64,000 bases of DNA from UBA966 sp046350355 (GTDB lineage: Bacteria > Planctomycetota > Phycisphaerae > Phycisphaerales > SM1A02). Shown one piece after another: positions 48,723-55,399 of this stretch. The notes beneath the pieces were generated by a model. That model saw nothing but the letters and a program-made list of their open reading frames with translations, did not search any database and was not told the DNA's origin. The translations under genes were made by a program, and so were the position numbers. The stretch lies in the NCBI GenBank assembly GCA_046350355.1, contig JAXMAN010000003.1, forward strand, positions 1-64,000, in the 5' to 3' direction. Numbering within the stretch: the stretch's first letter is position 1; the number at the start of each line of letters is the position of its first letter.

Positions 48723-49636
48723 GGCGTCGGGATCGCGACCAGGTCGCCGTGGAAGCGGACGCCGTCGCCCGAGCGCACGGGCCGTCCCGAGACCGCGTCG
48801 CGGCACGCGTAGCCGTGCTCCTCGAGCAGCGTGAGCACCTCGCGCGTGCCGCGCCCCAGGGGCGTGAGCAGGTCGTCGGAGGTCTCCACCAGCAGGATCG
48901 GCCGCGCCTCGCGCAGGATGCGCCGCGCGCCGCGCAGCACGCCCAGCTCGCTCCCCTCGGTGTCGATCTTCACGAAGGCGGGGCGCATGTTGTGCCGCGC
49001 CGCGATCGCGTCCAGCGGCTCGCAGCGCGCGGTCGCGCGGGTGCGCGCGCCCAGCTTGCGCGCGGCGTCGTGCGTGATGGTGCCGATGGCGGCGAACTCC
49101 TCGTTGCCCTCCACCAGCTCCAGCTCGACGACGCCGGTGTGGTCGCTCGCGGCGCACTGCTCGACGCGGACGTTCGCGGCCCCGTTGCGGTCCAGGTTGC
49201 CCTGCAGCCGCGCCGCCATCGACTCCAGCGGCTCCACCGCGACGACGCGTCCGCGCTCGCCCGCCAGCCGCGAGCAGAGCACCGAGTAGAAGCCCACGTT
49301 CGCGCCGACGTCGATGACGCAGTCGCCCGGGCGCACCGCCAGGCGCACCACCTCGACCAGCTCCGGCTCGAATCCGCCCGTGCTCGCGACGCGGCGCGCG
49401 AGGTGGCTGCGCGCGTCGATCTCGAAGCGCCCGCCGAATCCCGCGACGTCGAAGAGCCGGACCGTCTCGCCGCCGCCGGCGATCTGCGCGGCGGTCTCGC
49501 GGCGGAAGCGCCGGTCGGCGCGCCGCTCGCGGAGTCTCACCAGGACACGCGACAGCTCCGCGCGCACGGCGGCGCCCGGCCGCTCGGCATCGCGCCGGCG
49601 CCGTTCCAGGAGGTTCGCGACGTCCTCTCGGCTCAC
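48719..49636 (-). CDS. FkbM-family SAM methyltransferase
   Basis: The 305-residue protein has a charged N-terminal helix (1-50) and a FkbM methyltransferase fold with CVIDVGANVGFYSVLCSRLAG (SAM, about 107-127), VAVEPLESM and FVKIDTEGSELGVLRGARR. FkbM enzymes methylate hydroxyls on sugars and small molecules. The GTG at 49636 has a TACAAT box 8 nt upstream and is preferred over a longer frame that would run into the divergent gene. It heads the fkbM-cysD-cysN-methyltransferase operon, tying methylation and sulfate activation together. Confidence 0.9.
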   Translation of the reverse strand: MSREDVANLLERRRRDAERPGAAVRAELSRVLVRLRERRADRRFRRETAAQIAGGGETVRLFDVAGFGGRFEIDARSHLARRVASTGGFEPELVEVVRLAVRPGDCVIDVGANVGFYSVLCSRLAGERGRVVAVEPLESMAARLQGNLDRNGAANVRVEQCAASDHTGVVELELVEGNEEFAAIGTITHDAARKLGARTRATARCEPLDAIAARHNMRPAFVKIDTEGSELGVLRGARRILREARPILLVETSDDLLTPLGRGTREVLTLLEEHGYACRDAVSGRPVRSGDGVRFHGDLVAIPTP

Positions 49637-49644
49637 GGGCGGCG

Positions 49645-49650
49645 ATTGTA
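49645..49650 (-). promoter_or_regulatory. TANNNT -10 box, fkbM-cysDN operon
   Basis: TACAAT on the minus strand, 8 nt before the GTG at 49636. Confidence 0.55.
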
Positions 49651-49689
49651 GGGACCGATCGCGGAAGCGTCCTCCTCGATCGGTCGGAC

Positions 49690-49695
49690 TATCAT
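49690..49695 (+). promoter_or_regulatory. TANNNT box, sulfotransferase-like gene
   Basis: TATCAT, 41 nt before the ATG at 49737. It is in the 100-bp divergent region with the fkbM-cys operon, so both could be controlled together. Confidence 0.45.
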
Positions 49696-49736
49696 CGATC
49701 GTCCGCCCGCCGGCCCCCGGGGGAGGACGATCCGCG

Positions 49737-50615
49737 ATGACGACCACGCGCTTCATGCTGCGCGACCTGCGCTTTCGCGCCAAGCTGGCGCTGACGGTGG
49801 CGCGCCTGCGCTCGCAGCGGGCCGCCGGCCGCGATCCGGTCGTCACCTACGCGACCTACCGCACCTCCTCCTCCGCGATCCACTGGGCGATCCGCCGGGC
49901 CGTGGGCGGCCGCGCGATCAAGGCGCACGCGCTCCTGCCCGAGCGCCTGACGATGTCCTCCGCGGTCGGCGGCGTCCCCATCGGCCCCTTCGGCGTGCCC
50001 GCGAACCGCCATGTCGGCGACTGGGCCGTGATGCAGGAGGTCGTCCAGCCGCGCCGGCCCGCGCATTTCGTGGTGGTCCTGCGCGATCCGGTCGCGGTCG
50101 CCGTCTCCAGCTTCTCCGTCGGCTACGAATGGCTGCGCCCCGAATTCATGCGCCGCGACTGGTCCGCCCCCGGCGCCTGCGACGCGGCGACGCTGGACGA
50201 GCTCACGCGCGCTTTCTACGACGGCCGCTTCAACTGGCGCCTCATGCCCGCCTGGATGGAGGGCGACTTCGCCCCCGCGCTGGGCCTCGATCCCTACGCG
50301 GTCGAATTCCCGCGCGAACGCGGGCATGTCACGGTCGAGCATGGCCCCTGGCGCATCCTGCTGCTGCGCACCGATGTCCCCGACGCGACCAAGGGCACCG
50401 CGCTCTCGGAGTTCCTGGGAATCCCAGGCATCGAGATCCGCCGCGAGAACAGCACCGACGAACGCGGCCGCGGCGGGCTCGCCGCCGCCATGCGCGAGGC
50501 GGTGCGCGCGCGCCCGCAGGAGCTCGCGGAGCTGCTCGACAGCCGCTTCACGCGCCACTTCTGGTTGCCGCAGGAGATCCAGGCGATGCGCACGCGCTGG
50601 CTGGGCACGGCGTAG
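49737..50615 (+). CDS. Sulfotransferase-like capsular polysaccharide protein
   Basis: The 292-residue protein is a paralogue in design of the one at 18671-19534. It has VVTYATYRTSSSAIHWAIRR as the phosphosulfate-loop-like part. FVVVLRDPVAVAVSSF is a 3'-phosphate-binding-like motif. The end is TRHFWLPQEIQAMRTRW. The ATG has GGGGGAGG about 10 nt upstream. It lies divergent from cysD/cysN, the enzymes that make its likely donor precursor. Sulfation of the surface polysaccharide is the best explanation, but the family is only loosely characterised. Confidence 0.75.
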   Translation: MTTTRFMLRDLRFRAKLALTVARLRSQRAAGRDPVVTYATYRTSSSAIHWAIRRAVGGRAIKAHALLPERLTMSSAVGGVPIGPFGVPANRHVGDWAVMQEVVQPRRPAHFVVVLRDPVAVAVSSFSVGYEWLRPEFMRRDWSAPGACDAATLDELTRAFYDGRFNWRLMPAWMEGDFAPALGLDPYAVEFPRERGHVTVEHGPWRILLLRTDVPDATKGTALSEFLGIPGIEIRRENSTDERGRGGLAAAMREAVRARPQELAELLDSRFTRHFWLPQEIQAMRTRWLGTA

Positions 50616-50666
50616 GCGCGCGATGCGTCGCGTGCCATGGGCCGCGCGCCGCGCGCCGCGCGCCCC

Positions 50667-51794
50667 TCACGCCCCCGTCGCCAGCGCGCGCGCCAGATGC
50701 GCCGGATCGTGCTCCGCCGCCAGCTCGCGCGCCGCGCGCTGCGCCCGCGCGCACGCCCCGTCCCAGTCGCTCAGCACGCGATCGATCGCCTGCGCGAAGT
50801 CCTGCGCCGTGCGCTGCGCGAAGACCGCGCCCGCGCCGTAGCGCTCCACCACGCGCCCGGGCCAGCTTCCCGCGCTCGCGACCACCGGCGCGCCGCGCAG
50901 CAGCCCGTCGAGCACGACGCCGCTCACGTTGTCCGCGAAGGCCGCGGGCTCGTAGGGCGCGAGCACCAGCGCGCCCACGAAGCGCGCGCCGTACTCCGCG
51001 CTCGGCGGCGCGCGGTCGCTCGCCTCCAGGCCGGGCGCGCCGCTGGCGAGCAGGCGCGCGACCTCGGTCTCCTCGCGTCCGCCGCGCCGACCCGAGACGC
51101 GCTTGGGCGTCGTCTGCACCACCAGCCGCGTCGCGCGCCCCTGCGCCGCGTACTGCTCCGCGAGCCCCGCGACGAGGTCGAGCCCCTTGTTCATGCGCGC
51201 CGCGCCCGCCATCAGCAGGTGCGTGAAGGGCGCGGGCGGCGGCACCGTCGCCGGCGCGAGGATCGGATACGCCACCGGCACGACCTTCGCCCATCCCAGC
51301 TCGCGCAGGAACTGCACGATCGTCGGCGTCGGCGCGATCGCCACCGCGTTGGCGCGCACGCGCGGCGCGGCGGCCATCATCGCGCGCTGCGCTCGGCTGC
51401 GCTCGCACCAGTGGAAGTAGAGGCGGATGCGCCCGAGCGCCTCGTCGCCGCCGCGCATCGTGCGCGCGAGCGCCTCGAGCGCCAGCGCGTGCACCGCGCG
51501 CGAGGTCAGCAGCAGCGTCGGCTCCGCGGCGCGCAGCGCGTCGCGCTGCTCCGCGAGCTCGCGCCGCCAGGCGCCCGCGCCGAAGACGGGACGCACGACG
51601 ATGCGCGCGCCCGCCGCGCCCGCATCCTCACCCGTGAACGCCTCGCCCGCGCGCTCCGCGGCCGCCACCTCGATGCGGTCGAACCACGCGCCGCCGCGCG
51701 CCGCCAGCGCGCGCACGAACTCCGCGTAGTGGCCGCTCGGCCCCGCGAGGTTGGGCTCGATGACGCGCAGCGTGCGCTCGGCGTTTGCGTGCAT
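50667..51794 (-). CDS. Glycosyltransferase (GT4-like)
   Basis: The 375-residue protein begins with a GT-B start, VIEPNLAGPSGHYAEFVRAL. It has HLLMAGAARMNKGLDLVAGLA before the donor domain, and LVLAPYEPAAFADNVSGVVLDGLLRGAPVV at the donor site. The gene starts 39 bp from the divergent cysC start codon. Its ATG has a TAGCCT box 7 nt upstream. Donor sugar unknown. Confidence 0.85.
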   Translation of the reverse strand: MHANAERTLRVIEPNLAGPSGHYAEFVRALAARGGAWFDRIEVAAAERAGEAFTGEDAGAAGARIVVRPVFGAGAWRRELAEQRDALRAAEPTLLLTSRAVHALALEALARTMRGGDEALGRIRLYFHWCERSRAQRAMMAAAPRVRANAVAIAPTPTIVQFLRELGWAKVVPVAYPILAPATVPPPAPFTHLLMAGAARMNKGLDLVAGLAEQYAAQGRATRLVVQTTPKRVSGRRGGREETEVARLLASGAPGLEASDRAPPSAEYGARFVGALVLAPYEPAAFADNVSGVVLDGLLRGAPVVASAGSWPGRVVERYGAGAVFAQRTAQDFAQAIDRVLSDWDGACARAQRAARELAAEHDPAHLARALATGA

Positions 51795-51801
51795 TGCGCG
51801 C

Positions 51802-51807
51802 AGGCTA
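51802..51807 (-). promoter_or_regulatory. TANNNT -10 box, glycosyltransferase gene
   Basis: TAGCCT on the minus strand, 7 nt before the ATG at 51794. It is only 14 bp from the divergent cysC box. Confidence 0.5.
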
Positions 51808-51821
51808 GCGGCGCGGCGCGG

Positions 51822-51827
51822 TACGCT
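51822..51827 (+). promoter_or_regulatory. TANNNT -10 box, cysC
   Basis: TACGCT, 6 nt before the ATG at 51834. Its upstream promoter region overlaps that of the divergent glycosyltransferase gene. Confidence 0.55.
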
Positions 51828-51833
51828 TGGGGC

Positions 51834-52487
51834 ATGCCTTCGATGCAGGAGCGCGATGGCGAACGCGCGCGGCCGCCGCAACGGCCGCCGCATGTGCAAT
51901 GGCACGCGGGCGCCGCCGACGCGGCGCTGCGCGCCCGCTGCGCGCGCCAGCGCGGCGTCACCGTCTGGCTCACGGGCCTCTCCGGCAGCGGCAAGAGCAC
52001 GATCGCGGTCGCGCTCGAGCAGCGCCTGCTCGAGTCCGGCCACCTCGCCTCGCGCCTCGACGGCGACAACCTCCGCCACGGCCTCAACTCCAACGTCGGC
52101 TTCGACGCCCTCGGCCGCGCCGAGGCGGTCCGCCGCGCCGGCGAGGCCGCGCTCCTGCTCGCCGACGCGGGCGTCATCGCGATCGTCGGCATGATCAGCC
52201 CCTACGCCGCCGACCGCGACGCCGTCCGCGCGCGCCACGAGGCCGCGGGCGTCCCCTTCATCGAGGTGCACGTCGACGCGCCGCTGGCCGTCGCGGAATC
52301 GCGGGATCCCAAGGGCCTCTACGCGAAGGCGCGCGCCGGCGAGATCCGTGGATTCACGGGCATCGACGATCCCTACGAGCCGCCCGCCGCGCCGCAGGTG
52401 CACCTGCGCACCGACCGCACCGAGCTCGCGGGCTGCGTCCAGGCGCTCGAGGCCGCGATCCTCGCCGCGTGCGCGCCGCCAGCCTGA
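51834..52487 (+). CDS. cysC: Adenylylsulfate kinase
   Basis: CysC phosphorylates APS to PAPS, the sulfate donor for sulfotransferases. The 217-residue protein has an intact P-loop GLSGSGKS (48-55), LDGDNLRHGLNSNVGF (APS contacts), IVGMISPYAADRD, DPKGLYAKARAGEIRGFTG and IDDPYEPP, so it should be active. A 40-residue N-terminal extension precedes the core. It has a TACGCT box 6 nt upstream and is its own transcription unit. It likely makes up for the shortened kinase domain of CysN. Confidence 0.96.
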   Translation: MPSMQERDGERARPPQRPPHVQWHAGAADAALRARCARQRGVTVWLTGLSGSGKSTIAVALEQRLLESGHLASRLDGDNLRHGLNSNVGFDALGRAEAVRRAGEAALLLADAGVIAIVGMISPYAADRDAVRARHEAAGVPFIEVHVDAPLAVAESRDPKGLYAKARAGEIRGFTGIDDPYEPPAAPQVHLRTDRTELAGCVQALEAAILAACAPPA

Positions 52488-52590
52488 ATCGCGCCGATTC
52501 CGGCGCCTTCCGGCGAATTCCACCCGCGCCCGCTTTGCGGAAAATTCCACGAAGCAATGTGCATGCGCCCACGGCGCAATGGTTGTGCGT

Positions 52591-52596
52591 TACGAT
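52591..52596 (+). promoter_or_regulatory. TANNNT -10 box, winged-helix gene
   Basis: TACGAT, 6 nt before the ATG at 52603. Confidence 0.55.
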
Positions 52597-52602
52597 CGTG
52601 CG

Positions 52603-53205
52603 ATGGCCCGCACTTCCTCCAGCAAGCGTTCCTCCACCGCCGGCAAGTCCGCCGCGCGTTCCCGCACCGCCCCCCGCAAGGGAGCCGCCCGCCGCGAGGC
52701 CGGCCGCTCCGCCGACACCGTGCACCCGAAGGTGCACGCCAAGTCCGTCGCGCAGGACATCCGCGCGCTCGTCGCCGAGGTCCGCGACCTGCGCAGCATG
52801 CGCGAGAAGTACAACCAGCTCCTCACCGAGCACAACGGCCTCCTGGGCACGCTGCGCGGCCTGAGCAACGAACTTGCCGACAGCGCGCGCACCGCGTGGA
52901 ACGACTACCGCGCCACCGGCGGCAAGCCCGGCCCCGCCGCGGGCCGCTCCAGGCGCCGCGTGCGCACCTCCAGCGCCGACGTCGACGCGATGACCGCGAA
53001 GCTCCTCGCCTCGGTCCCCGGCGAGTGGAAGACCAAGGAGCAGATCTGCGCCGCCGCCGGCCTCGATCCCAAGACCGCCAACACCGCCTTCCGCCGCCTG
53101 GTCATGGGCTACATGCGCCAGGGCAAGAAGGTCGCGCCGGTCCTCGAGTCCAACGGCAAGCGCGGCACCGACGGCCGCTACCGCCGCGCAGGCAAGGGCG
53201 GATGA
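52603..53205 (+). CDS. Basic DNA-binding-like protein with winged-helix-like domain
   Basis: The 200-residue protein has an H1-like tail rich in Lys, Arg, Ala and Ser (1 to about 48), a coiled coil (about 48-85), a short basic linker and a C-terminal winged-helix-like part (about 115-190). That part includes PGEWKTKEQICAAAGLDPKTANTAFRRLV, typical of a helix-turn-helix. It could be a nucleoid-type or regulatory protein. The exact family is not recognised. The next gene, cysQ, starts inside its stop codon (ATGA), so the two are translated together, an odd pairing. A TACGAT box lies 6 nt upstream. Confidence 0.75.
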   Translation: MARTSSSKRSSTAGKSAARSRTAPRKGAARREAGRSADTVHPKVHAKSVAQDIRALVAEVRDLRSMREKYNQLLTEHNGLLGTLRGLSNELADSARTAWNDYRATGGKPGPAAGRSRRRVRTSSADVDAMTAKLLASVPGEWKTKEQICAAAGLDPKTANTAFRRLVMGYMRQGKKVAPVLESNGKRGTDGRYRRAGKGG

Positions 53206-54188
53206 GCGCCCACGCGGGCGACCTCGCTCCCGCGCTCGATGCCGTCCGCGCCGCGATGCGCGCGGTCGCGGCGGTCGGCGATCCCGCCACCTTCGGCCCC
53301 GGCGGCCAGGTGGAGAAGGGCGGCGCCGGTCCGCTGACGATCGCGGATCTCGCCAGCCAGGTCGCCGCCGTGCTCTCGCTCCAGCGAGACCTCGGCGCGG
53401 AAATCCGCATCCTCGCGGAGGAGAGCGCCAGCGAGCTCGAAGCGCACGCCGGCGACGACCTCCTCCCGCCCGTCTGCGCCGCCGTCTGCGCCGCGGGCTT
53501 CGCGTGCGATCCCGCGACCGTGCGCCGCTGCCTGCGCAGCGAGCACGACCACGGCGGCGCTGGCTGCTTCTGGGCGATCGATCCGCTCGACGGCACGAAG
53601 GGCTTCCTGCGCGGCGGGCAGTTCGCGATCGCGATCGCGCTCGTCTCGGGCGCGCGTCCGGTCCTCGCCGCGCTGGGCATGCCGCGCCTGGGCGAGCGCG
53701 GCCACGGCCTCGGCGCCGGCGTGATCGCCGCGGCCGCGCACGGGCAGGGCGCGTGGCAATCGCCCGCGCACGCGTGGGAACCGCGCGCGATCCGCGCGCA
53801 CGCCTGGCGCCCCGGCGCGCCGATCCGCCTCGCGGGCAGCGTGGAGACGCGCCACAGCGCGGGCGATGCGCTCGAGTCCGCCGCCTCCGCGGTCAGCACC
53901 GTCGAGCCGGTGCGCGTCGACAGCCAGGTGAAGTACGGGCTCGTCGCGCGCGGCGACGCGGACGCCTACCTCCGTCACAGCCCCACCGCGGGCTATGCGG
54001 AGTGCGTCTGGGACCACGCGGCAGGCGCGCTCGTCGCCACCGAGGCGGGCTGCACGGTCACGGATATTCACGGGCGCCCGCTCGATTTTGCGACGGGGCA
54101 TCGCCTCACCGCCAACGCCGGCGTGCTCTGCGCCGCGCCCGGACTCCACGCGCCGCTGCTTTCGGCGCTGGCCGCCTCCATGCGGTAG
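53202..54188 (+). CDS. cysQ: 3'(2'),5'-bisphosphate nucleotidase (CysQ/HAL2-like)
   Basis: The protein belongs to the inositol-monophosphatase superfamily and should split PAP, the product of sulfotransferases, to AMP. The 328-residue protein has LAEES (71-75) and the metal site AIDPLDGTKGF (125-135). The C-terminal WDHAAGALVATEAGC also fits. Like yeast HAL2, it has an insertion between the first two motifs (about 76-120). It is coupled to the winged-helix gene by ATGA. With CysD, CysN and CysC it completes a PAPS cycle in this region. Confidence 0.93.
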   Translation: MSAHAGDLAPALDAVRAAMRAVAAVGDPATFGPGGQVEKGGAGPLTIADLASQVAAVLSLQRDLGAEIRILAEESASELEAHAGDDLLPPVCAAVCAAGFACDPATVRRCLRSEHDHGGAGCFWAIDPLDGTKGFLRGGQFAIAIALVSGARPVLAALGMPRLGERGHGLGAGVIAAAAHGQGAWQSPAHAWEPRAIRAHAWRPGAPIRLAGSVETRHSAGDALESAASAVSTVEPVRVDSQVKYGLVARGDADAYLRHSPTAGYAECVWDHAAGALVATEAGCTVTDIHGRPLDFATGHRLTANAGVLCAAPGLHAPLLSALAASMR

Positions 54189-54191
54189 AAC
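54186..54191 (+). promoter_or_regulatory. -10-like box (TAGAAC), glycosyltransferase gene
   Basis: TAGAAC, 10 nt before the ATG at 54202. It overlaps the cysQ stop codon. Confidence 0.4.
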
Positions 54192-54201
54192 ACGCGTTCC
54201 C

Positions 54202-55344
54202 ATGGCCCGCGTCGCCATCGTCGGTGGGTTCGGAGACCTGGTCGTGAGCCTGCGCGGCTCGCTGATCCGGGCGCTGCGCGCCGCCGGCCACGAGGTCGTG
54301 GTCACCACGCCGCGCCCCTCGACCGCCGCCGCGACCGCGGTCCACGAGGGGCTGCGCGCGATGGGCGCGCGCTTCGTCGAGGCGCCGCTGGACCGCACCG
54401 GCACCAGCATCTTCGCCGAGGCCGCCGCGCGCTCCTTCTACGCCGACTTCATGAAGGGCGAGCGCCCCGACGCCGTCCTGGCCTACAACCCCAAGCCGAT
54501 CTTCTACGCCGTCCCCGCCGCCTCGCGCGCGGGCGTGCCGCGCATCGCGGCGATGGTCACGGGCCTCGGCTACGCCTTCACCAGCCGCGAGCTGCGCGCG
54601 CGCGTGCTCGCCCTCGTGGCGATGCGCCTCTACCGGCGCGCGCTCCCGCTGGCCAGCTCGGTCATCTTCCAGAACTCCGACGACCGCGCCTTCTTCGAGC
54701 GCGCGGGACTGCTCGGCGCGGCGCGTTCGGTCGTGCAGGTCCCCGGCCCGGGCGTCGACCTCGAGCGCTTCCCCTTCGTCCCGATCGACTCGCCGCCGCG
54801 CGCCGTGAACTACCTCTTCGTCGGCCGCCTGCTGCGCGACAAGGGCGTGGTGGAGTACGCCGACGCCGCGCGCGCGCTGCGCCAGCTCCGCACCGACGAC
54901 GAGCGCATGCGCTTCCGCCTCGCGGGCTTCGTGGACAGCAACCCCTCCAGCGTGACGGCGCAGGATGTCGCGCGCTGGCAGGAAGAGGGCACGATCGAGT
55001 ACCTCGGCCGCCTGGAGGACGTGCGTCCCGCGCTCGCGGAGTCGAGCGTCTTCGTGCTTCCCAGCGTCGGCGAAGGCATGCCGATGGCGGTGCTCGAGGC
55101 GATGGCCACCGGCCGCGCCGTCGTGACGGGCGACTCCCCGGGCTGCCGCGAGACGATCATCGACGGCGAGAGCGGCTACCTCGTGCCGCCGCGCTCCGCG
55201 CCCGCGCTCGCGCTGGCGATGGAGCAGTTCCTCGAGGATCCGGGGCTGGTCGTGCGCATGGGCCGCGCCGCGCGCGAGCGCGCCGAGCGCCTCTTCGACG
55301 CGCGCATCGTCAACGCGCAGGTCATCGCCGCGATGGGGCTCTGA
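54202..55344 (+). CDS. GT4 family glycosyltransferase
   Basis: The 380-residue GT-B enzyme has VAIVGGFGDLVVSLRGSLIRAL at its start, then VNYLFVGRLLRDKGVVEYADAAR at the domain boundary. The donor site is GEGMPMAVLEAMATGRAVVTGDSPG (E-x7-E type). It is close in layout to the glycosyltransferase at 30408-31559. A TAGAAC box lies 10 nt upstream. The gene ends the polysaccharide region. Donor sugar unknown. Confidence 0.9.
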   Translation: MARVAIVGGFGDLVVSLRGSLIRALRAAGHEVVVTTPRPSTAAATAVHEGLRAMGARFVEAPLDRTGTSIFAEAAARSFYADFMKGERPDAVLAYNPKPIFYAVPAASRAGVPRIAAMVTGLGYAFTSRELRARVLALVAMRLYRRALPLASSVIFQNSDDRAFFERAGLLGAARSVVQVPGPGVDLERFPFVPIDSPPRAVNYLFVGRLLRDKGVVEYADAARALRQLRTDDERMRFRLAGFVDSNPSSVTAQDVARWQEEGTIEYLGRLEDVRPALAESSVFVLPSVGEGMPMAVLEAMATGRAVVTGDSPGCRETIIDGESGYLVPPRSAPALALAMEQFLEDPGLVVRMGRAARERAERLFDARIVNAQVIAAMGL

Positions 55345-55399
55345 ACCGCGCCGCGCGCGCCGCGCCGGCGTTCACCGCCGTGCCCGCCGCGCGCCTCGC

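Noticed and set aside
48719..49846. Longer FkbM frame starting at 49846
   Set aside because: It would run over the divergent promoter region and the start of the sulfotransferase-like gene; the GTG at 49636 has a TACAAT box in place.
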